This document shows, piece by piece, positions 33,015 to 43,313 of a DNA stretch of 55,446 nt. The DNA is taken from assembly GCA_014825775.1 (NCBI GenBank), contig MVAQ01000143.1:1-55446 (forward strand), in the 5' to 3' direction. The first letter of the stretch is position 1, and each line of letters opens with the position of its first letter. Source of the stretch: Krasilnikovozyma curviuscula (taxonomy: Eukaryota > Basidiomycota > Tremellomycetes > Cystofilobasidiales > Mrakiaceae). Position numbers and translations under genes: made by a program. The notes beneath the pieces were generated by a model. It was not told where the DNA came from and searched no databases. It saw only the letters and a list, made by a program, of their open reading frames with translations.

Positions 33015-33561
33015 AAGTAAGTCTGTGTAGCGGGTAGAAGTACTGTTGCTGTTGCTATTGCTGATGTTTCTGACGCTGCTTCGGGTTGCGACTGCAAGTA
33101 ATGGATGAGAAGAGGAGAAGGGGTGGTGGTTGCCATCTTTAAGAGATGATGCCCTCCTCTCTCTCCATCAAACCCAATGAAAACCCCATTCTTCCAGAGT
33201 TCCGAAAGGGAAGCTCAGATTTCGATCATCTTTCCTTCAAAAGGAACCAAAAAAAATTGAGATGAGGCCTGTCAAACTTGAAACGGGAGAAATCGAGGGT
33301 GCGCACCTGCAGATTTAACACAACTCAGCTGGATTCGCACACTCCCGAGTGGAAGACGGCTCACTTTGTTATCGAAATCATCTCAGCCCTGATGCGCCCC
33401 GAACAATGGATCAGAGGGGTGTCGACTACGCCGGAGGCAGATAACCCTCAAGGAGAAATAATTTTCGAAGAGCCTCAGCTTCACTCAGCCACAACAGTCG
33501 AAATACAGCATTTGCAGTAGCTCTTTTTAAATCCTCCTCAAGATAGGTACCGACGCCTAAC
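33015..33561. other. Divergent promoter region, membrane protein / RPC31
   Basis: About 550 bp between two divergent ATGs. No gene is supported. The half near the membrane-protein gene is rich in gaagagg/ctcctc runs. No clear TATA element. Confidence 0.5.
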
Positions 33562-34662
33562 ATGTCTCGAGGTGGTAGAGGTGGATATGGTGGTAGAGGG
33601 GGTGGAAACCAGCTCGGTGCAGGGTTGAACTTGGTGCGCACCTTCCCAGCTCTATCATTATCACTCGCTGAAACACTGAAGCCAATCCATTACTTTTAAA
33701 GCATGGAATGGATTTTTCTGATATCTATGGCCCAAGTGGTAAAGAGCCTGAAGCGCTGTACCCTGTCAGTACGGTCACCAAAGTCATGTTTGCTAGCTCA
33801 ACTGCAATTCACTGAAACTTTGTTGTCAAAGAATTATCCTGAGCCATTCCCAAACTTATCGAAAGCGACGAGAGCTGAAAAGGATGCATGTAGATCACAG
33901 ATGGAGTTCGCAGAAAGCATGAGGTGGTCCAGGTTCTGGCTGAAGGAGAGCACGCAGAAGGATAATGGTGAGTTTCTTCCCCCTTCACTCTTTCCTTCGG
34001 CTTGGGGTTTTTACCGGATGTTTCAAATCTACAAAAAGACTTGCCGAGGTATTCAGACAAGTATCTACCCCCTTCACTATCGGCTTCTACATCAACCTTG
34101 CAGCCGACAGACGTTGCGGATCGAAGAAACTTCCCACCAGAGCTCTACGACAGCTACTTCTTTCCCACAACAACCAAGAAGCGAAAATGTGGGAATTTTT
34201 CTTTCAGACATATATTTTCTCGATCTTATCTAACTCCTCTTCTGTGGCTATGTCCAGCTTCTAAACCCACGACAACCAAGAAAAAAAAGAAAATCGATTT
34301 AGACAACATTGGTTCGGGCGATGACGGAGAAGGCGATGGAGAAGACGAAGGATCAGACGGTGATGATTCTGATGAGCCTGAAGGGGACTACGATGAAGAA
34401 GATGAGAATGATAACGATTGTACGTCTGATGCGCTTGTTGCGTCGTTTGCTTTCCTCTCGGCTGACCGCATTGTCTCCTGTAGATGGAGACAATTACTTC
34501 GACAATGGAGAGGGTGATGATGATGATGGTCTTGGAGATGCTGGCGGAGGAGATGACGGTGAGTGACATAATTTCACACCATCACCTGGGCATTGTGCTG
34601 ACCTACGAATTTCTTTCTTTTCTTCGTTTCAAACCCCAGATGGAGGAGGCGCTTATGACTAA
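33562..34662 (+). CDS. RPC31: RNA polymerase III subunit RPC31 (RPC7 family)
   Basis: About seven exons. The N terminus, MSRGGRGGYGGRGGG, is the Gly/Arg-rich start typical of Rpc31. MDFSDIYGPSGKEPEALYP and the linked NYPEPFPNLS match the conserved proline-rich part, then a helical RSQMEFAESMRWSRFW. A YSDKY and FPPELYDSYF stretch follows. The C-terminal third is Lys-rich (TTTKKKKKIDLDNIG) and then strongly acidic (Asp/Glu/Gly), ending DDGGGAYD, as in the family. Rpc31 is part of the pol III-specific heterotrimer needed for initiation at tRNA and 5S genes. One donor (gtggga near 34189) is weak, but the joined frame is continuous. Confidence 0.85.
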
Positions 34663-35073
34663 ACACTCTCAAAAAATAGACACTATGCTTGTATGATATC
34701 CACATTCCCACCTATAGGCGACAGCGCAAGACCGTTGGGTACGCGTCGTCGATCACGACGCGTGTCACAAACTCTGATGCCTCCTTCACAAAGTCGCTAC
34801 AATTGGATCCCAAACTCCGGAAGAACATTCCAATGATCGAAGAAGGTTCTTTCGGCCTAGCTTGGTGATAAAGGGAGGGCGAAATAGGCTGGGCAGACAT
34901 GGGAAGTGGCTCAGATTGCTGACGCATTGCACGCGAGGCTTTATGTAATGGCACGCCAAACTTTATCTTTATGAGTTCCATTCTAACTACTACCCACTGC
35001 TCTCCTCCCCTACTTTTATATTCCACCTGAGGAGGCTCAATATTCACTTTCCATCGTTGTACATATCTCCAAG
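34663..35073. other. Promoter region of the chitinase gene
   Basis: About 410 bp between the RPC31 stop and the chitinase start, both on the + strand. It contains a perfect ACGCGT-bearing inverted repeat (listed separately). A weak TATA-like acttttatattcc lies about 50-60 bp before the ATG. Confidence 0.5.
34741..34763. promoter_or_regulatory. Perfect 9-bp inverted repeat with two ACGCGT boxes upstream of chitinase
   Basis: acgcgtcgt (34741-34749) and acgacgcgt (34755-34763) are exact reverse complements around a 5-bp spacer, cgatc. Each arm contains ACGCGT, the MluI cell-cycle box. The dyad is 311 bp upstream of the chitinase ATG and 79 bp after the RPC31 stop. It could bind a dimeric factor or form a hairpin in the RPC31 3' end. 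Function is inferred. Confidence 0.5.
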
Positions 35074-37282
35074 ATGCGTTGGTCCCATCTCTTGATTCTC
35101 GTTTCGCTTTTCTCTGCGTCCAAAGTTTTTCCCGGTAAGCATTACACTCCTTTATCCGTCTTTTCTAGAAAGACAACTATTCATCTTGTTTTTGTCGCAA
35201 CCAAGCTCGTCAGGCTGAACGACGTAGGCACCACTCTAAAATCAAAGCCTTGTCGGCAGCAGCATCATCGCCCTCTTCAGCAGCGGCGGTGGACGTGACC
35301 TCCCCCATTAGCGCCAGCAGTACTACAGACACCACCTCATCCCCCCTTGTTGCAGTAAACAATGCGGTCGTAGGTGGTCCATGTAGCGATGGAGCTTGGT
35401 CTTGTTCAGGAAAGATTCTTCAACGTGAGCTCCATAAGTAACGTTTTCAATCACGAAGTGCGCACTGGACTAAAACGCGATCACATTTTCGCGGAACTGC
35501 AGAGTGTGTCAACTCTAAGTGGCTCAACATCCAAACATGTTCCAGTGGAACCGTCTGCTCGAGTACGGGAGGAACGATCGGATGTGTCTGGCCGTACCAG
35601 GTCGCCGAGGCTCAGCCTTCAGCGACGAAAACGATCCTCAGCTCCGACGATCTCCCCTCTTCTGCTCCCGCGACAACCTTTTCAACAATTCCTGTTGTGT
35701 ACACAAGTGTTACACAGACTCCTGCATCTGCAACGTCTGCACCCATCACTTTCTCCCCATCGAGCATTGATTCAGCAGCACCTTCATCGACGTCTGCTAG
35801 CGGTGCGCCATCTTCTGCACCTGCGAGTAGCAGCGGTGGAATGAGATGGGTTACTTACTGTGAGTGATAATTTCTTGTTCTGACCTTTCAGAACACAAGT
35901 TGATAGCATCAACAATCCACAGCAGACTACCCTTACATGGACACCCCGCCATCTGCTTCAGAACTAGGTCCTGTCACCGTCTTCATCCTCGCGTTCTGGC
36001 TCAGTGATCTTGGGGCTGTTGATAATGCAGGCGCCTGGACACTGCTGAGCGACTCGCAACGGTCCGCTGTCAAAGCGGATTACAAGACGAATGGAAAGAC
36101 TCTGTTGATGTCAGCGTTTGGAAGCACTGGTGTGTACACTTTCTCTTGAAATGTCTCATCTGTTGCTGTTAAACCTTTTTTTTTTTTCACTAAAAACAGA
36201 TACTCCTACCACATCTGGCTATAACGCTCAAACGCTGGCGCAGAATCTCGCCGAGTTTGTCTCACAGTACCAGCTCGATGGTGTCGGTACGTTCATCATG
36301 CCTATCCCTTCCCCGCCTGTCCACCTCCTGAAATTTTGTGGGTATTTCTAGATATTGACTATGAAGACTTCGCGGCCTTTAACGGTGGGTCAGCTACCCA
36401 GTGGTTGATCGATTTTCAAACGACGCTTCGAAAGCTTCTTCCCAAACCTTACATAATCACACACGCTCCTGTCGCTGTGAGAATTACTCACCCCTGCCAA
36501 TATTTTGATGTCTATTATACTCACTGATTCAATCTTTGTTAGCCATGGTTCACGAGCTCCAAGGTGTACGCTGGAGGAGGGTATCTTGGATTTCATCAAG
36601 CTGTCGGCTCGGGTGTGGATTGGTGAGTTTTGAGCTATGAGTTTTGAGAGCTCTTGATATCACCGCCTTAAACGCTTTATATTCAATCGCTCCAGGTATA
36701 ACATTCAGGTATGCTAGAAAATCTTCAATGCCATCGATAGTCACACGAACTGACATTCAACGTCACATTTTATCAATCAGTTCTACAATCAAGGTTAGTG
36801 GAGTTTCGGGCATTCCTACGTCATTGATTTAACGGCTTCTTATATCACTTCTCACTGTAGGATCTACGGAATACACATCTTGTCAAGGCTTGATTGACCA
36901 ATCATCCAACAACTATCCAGACACTGTATGTTGCATCGGTTGCTTCGCCAATTGATCTTTTATACTATTTCTGACCCGAGCTTTTTCTTCTCAGGCTGTC
37001 AATCAACTCATTGCCTCCGGTCTCTCGCCATCTCAAGTCGTCGTTGGCAAGCCCAGTTCAGCAGGTCCGTCTCGCCATGCTCTTCTCCCCCTTGCTCTGT
37101 AACAACTAAATTATATCTCCCTGTTCTCAGGCCAAGCATCGAATGGATACATGTCCAGCTCGCTACTTGGACAATGTATGAGTCAAGCACCGAACGTTGG
37201 AGGAGTTATGTTCTGGCAGTTTGAAGGCTCCAGCGAAACTACGAATTTCATCAGCACGGCATTGAGCGCAATAAAAAAGTAA
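35074..37282 (+). CDS. Secreted GH18 chitinase with N-terminal six-cysteine module
   Basis: A multi-exon gene. The start MRWSHLLILVSLFSASKVFP is a signal peptide. A Ser/Thr/Ala-rich linker leads to a six-cysteine module (PCSDGAWSC, QQCVNSKW, TCSSGTVC, IGCVWP) resembling small fungal chitin-binding modules such as CBM19. A second long Ser/Thr/Pro-rich linker, likely O-glycosylated, precedes the GH18 domain. This starts WVTYYPYMD and contains the catalytic DGVDIDYED (DxxDxDxE), MSAFGS and a C-terminal GGVMFWQFEG. The catalytic motif is assembled across an intron near 36288-36350. The protein ends at SAIKK with no GPI signal. Such enzymes hydrolyse chitin in the wall or septum. Whether it acts in cell separation is inference. 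Confidence 0.9.
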
Positions 37283-37684
37283 CTGAATATGTAAAGGAGA
37301 GATTGGATCTTGAAGGAACTGGGTTCCTATCTTATGGATGAAAATCCGACCGCCACCGATGAAGAAATAATGATGAGCATCTTTCAAAGCAGGTCTTTCT
37401 GGAAACGAAAAGGTTGATCATCCGTTGATTATCACTTCTCACTAGCTGAAATCTATTCTCGACGACTTACCATTTGACGAAATGACATTTTTCCCCGCGA
37501 CACTCTGATTTGGCAAGCATTTGTTATTTACCTGCGCAGCCTTCCGTGAATGTTGTCAGTAGCTTATTTCTGAAGAGAGGTATGATGTTTTAACAATTAT
37601 GGGTATTATTGCTAGTAGTCTAGTGTGTCATTATCAGAATAAAAACTGCAGGAGATCATGTGTGCGTAAGGAATAAGAATCAGG
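37283..37684. other. Convergent 3' region chitinase / SNG1-like
   Basis: About 400 bp between the stops of convergent genes. Only 3' untranslated sequence is expected, and no other feature was recognised. Confidence 0.5.
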
Positions 37685-39962
37685 TTTACGCCTTCTCAGC
37701 GGCCTTCTCCCTTTCCTTCGCCAGCACCTTCTGCTCCCTCTTCCTCATTAACAGGGTGAACAGCGTCATGGTGGTGAAGCTGACTGCAATCCATGCAATG
37801 AGGACACCAGCGTTCAAGCCGAGCTTGTTCTTAGTGTTGAAGATGATCTGATGGTCGAAACGAACATGGTCAACAATGTTAGATTTGAAGCATTAGGTGG
37901 CAGAAAAGAGTTCCAAGACGTACAGTTCTTACTGCTTCGGACAAGTTGTAGAATGGGAAGGCATATCTGAATCGTTGGTAGGGTTGCCGTCAGCGAGATG
38001 TGTGGGATGAGAGATGCAGAATGCTTGTTACTCACCCGACACGGTAAATCCATGGCTGCAGATCGATAGGGACGGACGCTTCAGAGACGTTGATAATCTG
38101 TAAGAGCAAGGAAACTCAGTCGCATAGTTCTTCTTTGGGAAGGCTCTGAAGGTTTGAGCACTTACAATCAATGGAATCTGCAGCAGTAAGGGAGATTTTG
38201 AATCAGTGGGTGGGAATTTTGGCTTTAAGACGGTTGAGGACTTTGACTTACGAGGAAGAAAGCCATGAACTTGGGCCCAATGAGGGTGATGATACTTTCC
38301 GTCGCGAATCCCAAACTGGCCATACCCAACCACTGTACGAGAGACGTGATCAATCAGATAACAGAAAATCAGAGAATGAAGGCTTTATACAGCATCCGAA
38401 ACCTCACTTACCAAGAAGATCCACCACAAGAAGAAGCCACCCGCATACGTGAAGTGGGCGCCGAACGGAACCTTGAACGGCAGGTTGATCATGGCGAAGA
38501 AGAACGAGATGACAAAGTAGACCATAGCAGGTACGACAATTCTCATTGTCAAGTACGCTCTGTTCGTCAACCAAGGTGAAATAACAGAACGGGCACCTTC
38601 GTGCGCCATCGTCTACAGAGCAACCCAAAAGAATCAGCTCAATAGCCCACCGGAGAGAGAAAGTGAGTAGAGAAGGAGAGAATCAAGACTGACCTGAATA
38701 AAAGACAACACTAGGAGGTAAATCAAACCTACGAGGGTGACGGCGGTTGCGACGGTAGCGGTGTACGGTCGCAAGTTGACCTGCGACATGCTGTATCCAC
38801 CAGAGATGGTCTGGGGCGCCGAAACGATGAGGTTCATAGCAGTGGTGTTTGCTGCGTTGGCGGCAATGTAGGAGGCTGCTGAGCTAGCCGAGAGCTGGCC
38901 GAGGGCTGGTAGAATGACAGATGAGAAAGCAGAGACTGTTTTCAAAGAAAGAGGTAGATGGTCAGTCAAAGGAAAGGATTTGGAGGAAGGGTTTGGGAAG
39001 GGGCTTCATACCAATGAAGTTTCCAGCGGCGAGCTCGTTTCGTGCCTGACAAAAGCAATCTGTCAATTAAGATTGAACGACGTAAACCATGGCAAGAAAG
39101 CTCACCTGTTGATAGACACCCATGACAGCGCTCGTTGGATCGTATGACGCGTTTCCGATTGCCCTCGCGTGTGCCAGAGCAGCAGCCGCACCAGGCATGA
39201 CCACGACGGCGGCCCAGGCTTCATTGTTAAGGAGTGCAGCCTCGACAGCCTCCATCGACCTCAGCGTCGCGTTTTTCTCCCACGTCCAGCCCAGCGCGCC
39301 AGAGTTAGGGTACGTTGAGACGGCGGTGCTGATAGCTTGCGAGATTTCGGAACCGCCATCGAGGTCGATCAGGTACGTTCCGAGTTTATTAGAGAAGGAT
39401 CTTTCTTTCCAGAGAGATCCCCAGTAGAACTGCGAAGGTTGCTTTCTTCAGAACCACGGGACGGAGACGAGAGAGAGACTGGAGCGAATCTTACAGGTAA
39501 ACAGAACCAGACGACGACGACGGTCAGGGCCACGACGGAGAAGACAATCTTGAAGTATATCTTTCTGAACATAGCGATTTCAGGGTCGAAGACTGTTACA
39601 GTCGCAAAAGGCGCATGAACCGTCATCAGCAGAAGCCCAGAAGCCCACCGACGAGCAGCAGACACAGGGGGTAGCCTAAAGGAATACTGCTTACACCCAT
39701 GGGAGAACTTCTTTGGACCGCCCTTCCTTTCCTGGACGAGGTCATCACCCTGTTCGAAACAAAAACAAGTCAGCGAAAAACGACTCATTACAACGCGGGA
39801 GGCACATGGAAAAAAAATCAGCCCGGGAAACAGAAGCAGTAGACTCACTCCGTCATGGACGGTCTTTCCGTTGGCGTCCATGCCTCTCTTTGCAGAGGCA
39901 GCTCTCGAAAGAGTGTTTTCCTCGTCGTAGTTCGTGGGGTCCTCTATCGGGTTGGAAGCCAT
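37685..39962 (-). CDS. SNG1-type membrane protein (DUF3533)
   Basis: A multi-exon gene starting MASNPIEDPTNYDEENTLSR with a charged cytosolic head. After introns in the head comes ATVTVFDPEIAMFRKIYFKI, then the first span VVALTVVVVWFCLPV. A large external domain follows, with YLIDLDGG, GALGWTWEK, EAWAAVVV and ASSAASYIAANA. The C-terminal membrane block has spans in VTLVGLIYLLVLSF, MRIVVPAMVYFVISFFFAMINLPF, FFLWWIFLWLGMASLGF, FMAFFLIPLI and AGVLIAWIAVSF. One span before a big ectodomain and then a multi-span C half is the DUF3533 layout, named after yeast Sng1 (nitrosoguanidine resistance), implicated in drug resistance and lipid asymmetry. The last coding residues are Lys/Glu-rich (KEREKAAEKA). 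A TATA box lies upstream. Confidence 0.85.
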
Positions 39963-41070
39963 GTTGATCTGCGTTCGAGAGGAGGATGGGGATTGGTGCT
40001 GCATCAGTTCTGAAGGACACCAAAGGGGAGGATACGAAGATGATGTCTGAGGAAGAAGGAGAAGAAAAACACCTTTGGCTGAAAGAAATGGCCTTATATA
40101 GGCTCTGAGGCCGTAAGCTCTGTCTGTGTCTCTGTCGACGGGCAACAGAGCAGATACGCCGAGCGAGAGTCTGCAAGTCGTGCTAGCTCGTTCTTGGCCA
40201 CACCGAGCTTGCTGACTGGCCTGGAGCAAGTCCCTAGCCGTTTACCGACACCCGAGAAAGCTCTACAACCCAAAGAAAGGGAGGAAAGGGAACTTGTAAA
40301 CAAACGGTGGAGGTTACTTCAGCCAGCTCTTAGCAATGCGCTGAGTAAGTTATTCCACCGAACGGGTCACAAAACGAAAACAAAACGCAACTGGTTAGAC
40401 CGTTAGGAGTAATAACACACTGCAGCCCACTACTTGCCTGTAGAAGAAGGACACGGCTCTAATGAAAAATAAACAACAGACGGTTCGCCACCACTCGGAG
40501 AACCGAGCGGCCATCCCAGGACTGCGAGGTGGACCGGCAGATCTCGTCGCGCCGAGGACCTCTTTTCCACCTGGTGGGTTCAAACGCAAGCCAACGGCAC
40601 TGGAACCAATTTGTCACACTACTCTTACCTCTGTTGGTATGACGCTTTGCTTTCTAAGCGTCGGTGCTTCGTTTTTGTTACGAGTCATTTGCAGAGGAAA
40701 CAAGGGCATCAGCTGAGTTTCGCCCGTGCCTGGGATCGTGTGAAAACTCTCAGAAAAGTTACAAATCAAATTGAATCCATTCAATGGAATCCAATAATAA
40801 TGAGGACAGCAACAGAGAATCAGTGAATCAGTGGTATTTACAATGTAGTAGTACTCCAGAGTCCGTCGTTAATGGGTCGTGTGGCCAATATCGTCAATAG
40901 CGTTTCAAGTTTTCAATATCCTACAAGCATCTCATCAAGAGATCCCGCCGCTTCACATAAAAGCAGACAGACAGCAGAGGGATCGATGTCAGCATCAACC
41001 CTCAGGGTTCTAGACAAGAACTGACCCATAAGGCTCACCACAGCTCAGACACCTCGCCATTCTACACCAC
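39963..41070. other. Spacer upstream of the SNG1-like gene
   Basis: About 1.1 kb between two - strand genes. Apart from the TATA box near 40097 I see no element or gene. A long promoter is common for regulated transport and stress genes. Confidence 0.5.
40093..40101 (-). promoter_or_regulatory. TATA box of the SNG1-like gene
   Basis: The - strand reads ctatataag, a canonical TATA element, about 130 bp upstream of the ATG at 39962. TATA promoters in yeasts are typical of inducible genes, which would suit a drug-resistance type protein. Confidence 0.55.
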
Positions 41071-42510
41071 TTACCCTCTATTCTTTACGACCTTCCCGTT
41101 CGGAGGGAGCGTCAACCCACTTTTGACCGTCGTACCAGTTCCCAAAGATAATGGAGAAGCTGGGACGACCTTCCTTGCTGTCGTCAACGACACGCGGGTC
41201 GCGGTGCTAATCGTCGCATGCAGCGTCGACGAGAGGGAAACAGAGGAGTCGGACGTGCCTGGGCCTGCGTTGTAAGATCAAAGTTCTAAGGTAAATAAGG
41301 TACGGAGAAAAGGAAAGAGGCTGGTTGAGACTCACGCGATGGGAGGAAGGTATCTTGAGTTGGTGGTCGGAGTGAGCTAGCTGTATTTGTTGTGGTCGAA
41401 GCAGCTGTCGCACAGAGGGATGGTCAATATCGCAATCATTTTCAAGATAACCCCCAAAGGAGGAAACTCACCAGAGCTATCTTTTCCTCCAGTCGAAAGT
41501 AGCTTCTTCTTCTTCTTTCTATGCTCCCATCCGAATGGCTTCAGGCCCCGATCTTCCCCATTGGCACCCTTCAGAACCTCCTCTCCAGCGCGACTCTCCA
41601 GCCGCCCAAACGTTCCCACACTACCCATGCTCCCTGAGCTCCCAAGCCTACCAGAGGCAGCAGACGAGCGTCCGAGGGAGTCGTACCCGAACGTGCCTGA
41701 GAACGAGACGGGTCTTGACGGCGCGCCCCAATGGTGATTGAGCTCGTCAGGTGTTAGTGCATCGATAGAGAGGCGATTCAAGGAAGCAGTGAGGTTTTCG
41801 GTGGGATAGGCTGAGGAGGAGGAAGAAGAAGATGAGGGGAGGAGGAGAGTTGGGACGGATCTCGAGGGAGGGGGAGGCGAAAGGAGGGCGTTAGTGATAA
41901 TCTTGGACTCATCCTGTCCACTATTGGAAAGAGAAGGAGAAGAAGCAGAATCTAGATGATCGCCTGAAGCTCTTCTTCGTTGGCGAGATGGTAAAGGGAT
42001 GGGTGGAGGTGGCCAACGCACACCGACAAGCTGGGATCCGTTCGACTTGACAGAATGTGCTTCGGCTGCTGGACCGATTGATGAGGTTCGTCGAGTGATG
42101 TCAAGAATCTTGTCCTCTTGAGGTTGGTCGTCATCGCTAGGGTCGAACTTGACCTTGACCCAATGATCAGGCTGGGCTTGTGATTTAACGATGCTCCTCG
42201 GCTGTTCCCGCTGCTTCTTGACACCCTTCCCATCCACCCAAGACTTTTTCTTTCTCAGTTTTCTCTCCCTCCTGTCCCCCTCACTCCTGCTCCCACACTC
42301 AACGAGAGAAAACCTCTTGACTCTGACGCCCAACTTGGTAACCTTTCTCATCCATCCCGACGGAACAGAGAACGGTACACAGCAGCTCACGGGAACGTCA
42401 TTGGAGCTCGAGGAGGAGAAGGATCGATGGTTGAGTCGTGCGAGCTGGGCGTTGCGATAAGACTTGGCTTCGGAGAGCTGTTGGGGCGATCGTCGACGAG
42501 GGGCATCCAT
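41071..42510 (-). CDS. Ser-rich basic protein of unknown function
   Basis: Three exons can be followed. The large one, from ATG at 42510 to about 41472, ends GKDSS. A short one starts AASTTTNTASSLRPP, and the last starts RPGTSDSSVSLSSTL and runs to TAA at 41071 after NGKVVKNRG. The N terminus is basic (DAPRRRSPQQL) with a Ser run. A possible globular part reads WMRKVTKLGVRVKRFSLVE, and then WVKVKFDPSDDD, which fits the PP1-docking RVxF pattern (KVKF with acidic residues after it). Poly-Ser and poly-Pro tracts fill the rest. TENLTASLNRLSIDALTPDE may form a helix. No known domain or family is recognised. Confidence 0.7.
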
Positions 42511-43313
42511 AGTCGAAATCAACCGGCGATTTCCTTGGAAGAGATTATTTTTCTTAGATATGAGAGGTGAGTTCCAGAGTTAAGAAACGAATATCCCGAC
42601 ACTTTTACCAGAAGGACTGAGTAATGTCACTGGAACTGAGAAATCGAAGCAGGGGCCGGCGGTGAAAGCTCGAGGGCGGCGAGGGAGGGTGACCCCGATT
42701 CACACCTCGTCGAGGTTCCTGAATGCGAAGATTTCAGAAAAAAAGATAGACTAAGATTTTCGATTGATGCTTAAAATGAAGGTGACAAAATTGGACTAAC
42801 AGCGAGATTGACCGACAACCAAAACCTGCTCTCGTTGTTTCGTTTTATATGATCCTTTCCTTGAGTTCGGGATGGCTGGACTAGCATCTATCTTATTTCT
42901 TTCTCTACACTTTATCGTATTTCTTTCTGAGAAGGCTTTCGGGGGACGGCGCTGCTGCGTTCCAGCCATGCGACTTGGTCGCCCCTTGATGTTTCAGCTG
43001 AGGTTGTTTCGTGTTTCAGAATTGTGGTCGCTGATGGTTGGAGCAAGAGACTCACGTAAGATGGTAATAGAAAATAGAAACCAGTTAGATTTTTGTTCCT
43101 GAAAAGTATTGAAGCAGAGGGAAGAACGCAGCTCTATCTACGTTAAAGCTCTACCTGAGCGTTTCAAAGCGATCTTCCCAATGCTCGAGCGATTGAAAGG
43201 ATTTATTGCGCACACACACCACTGGAGTTCTTGCACAAATCATTCTCTGACACTCTTTCTCAACTGTCAATTCTTAAAAAAAAAAAACAGGGTTTTATCC
43301 ATGCACGCTCTCT
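42511..43313. other. Spacer between Ser-rich gene and HIBCH gene
   Basis: About 800 bp, both flanking genes on the - strand. No gene is recognised. A 76-codon frame at 42872-43102 (+) has a hydrophobic start but no further support and is not called. Poly(A) runs near 43276 lie just beyond the HIBCH-like stop, as expected for a 3' end. Confidence 0.45.
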
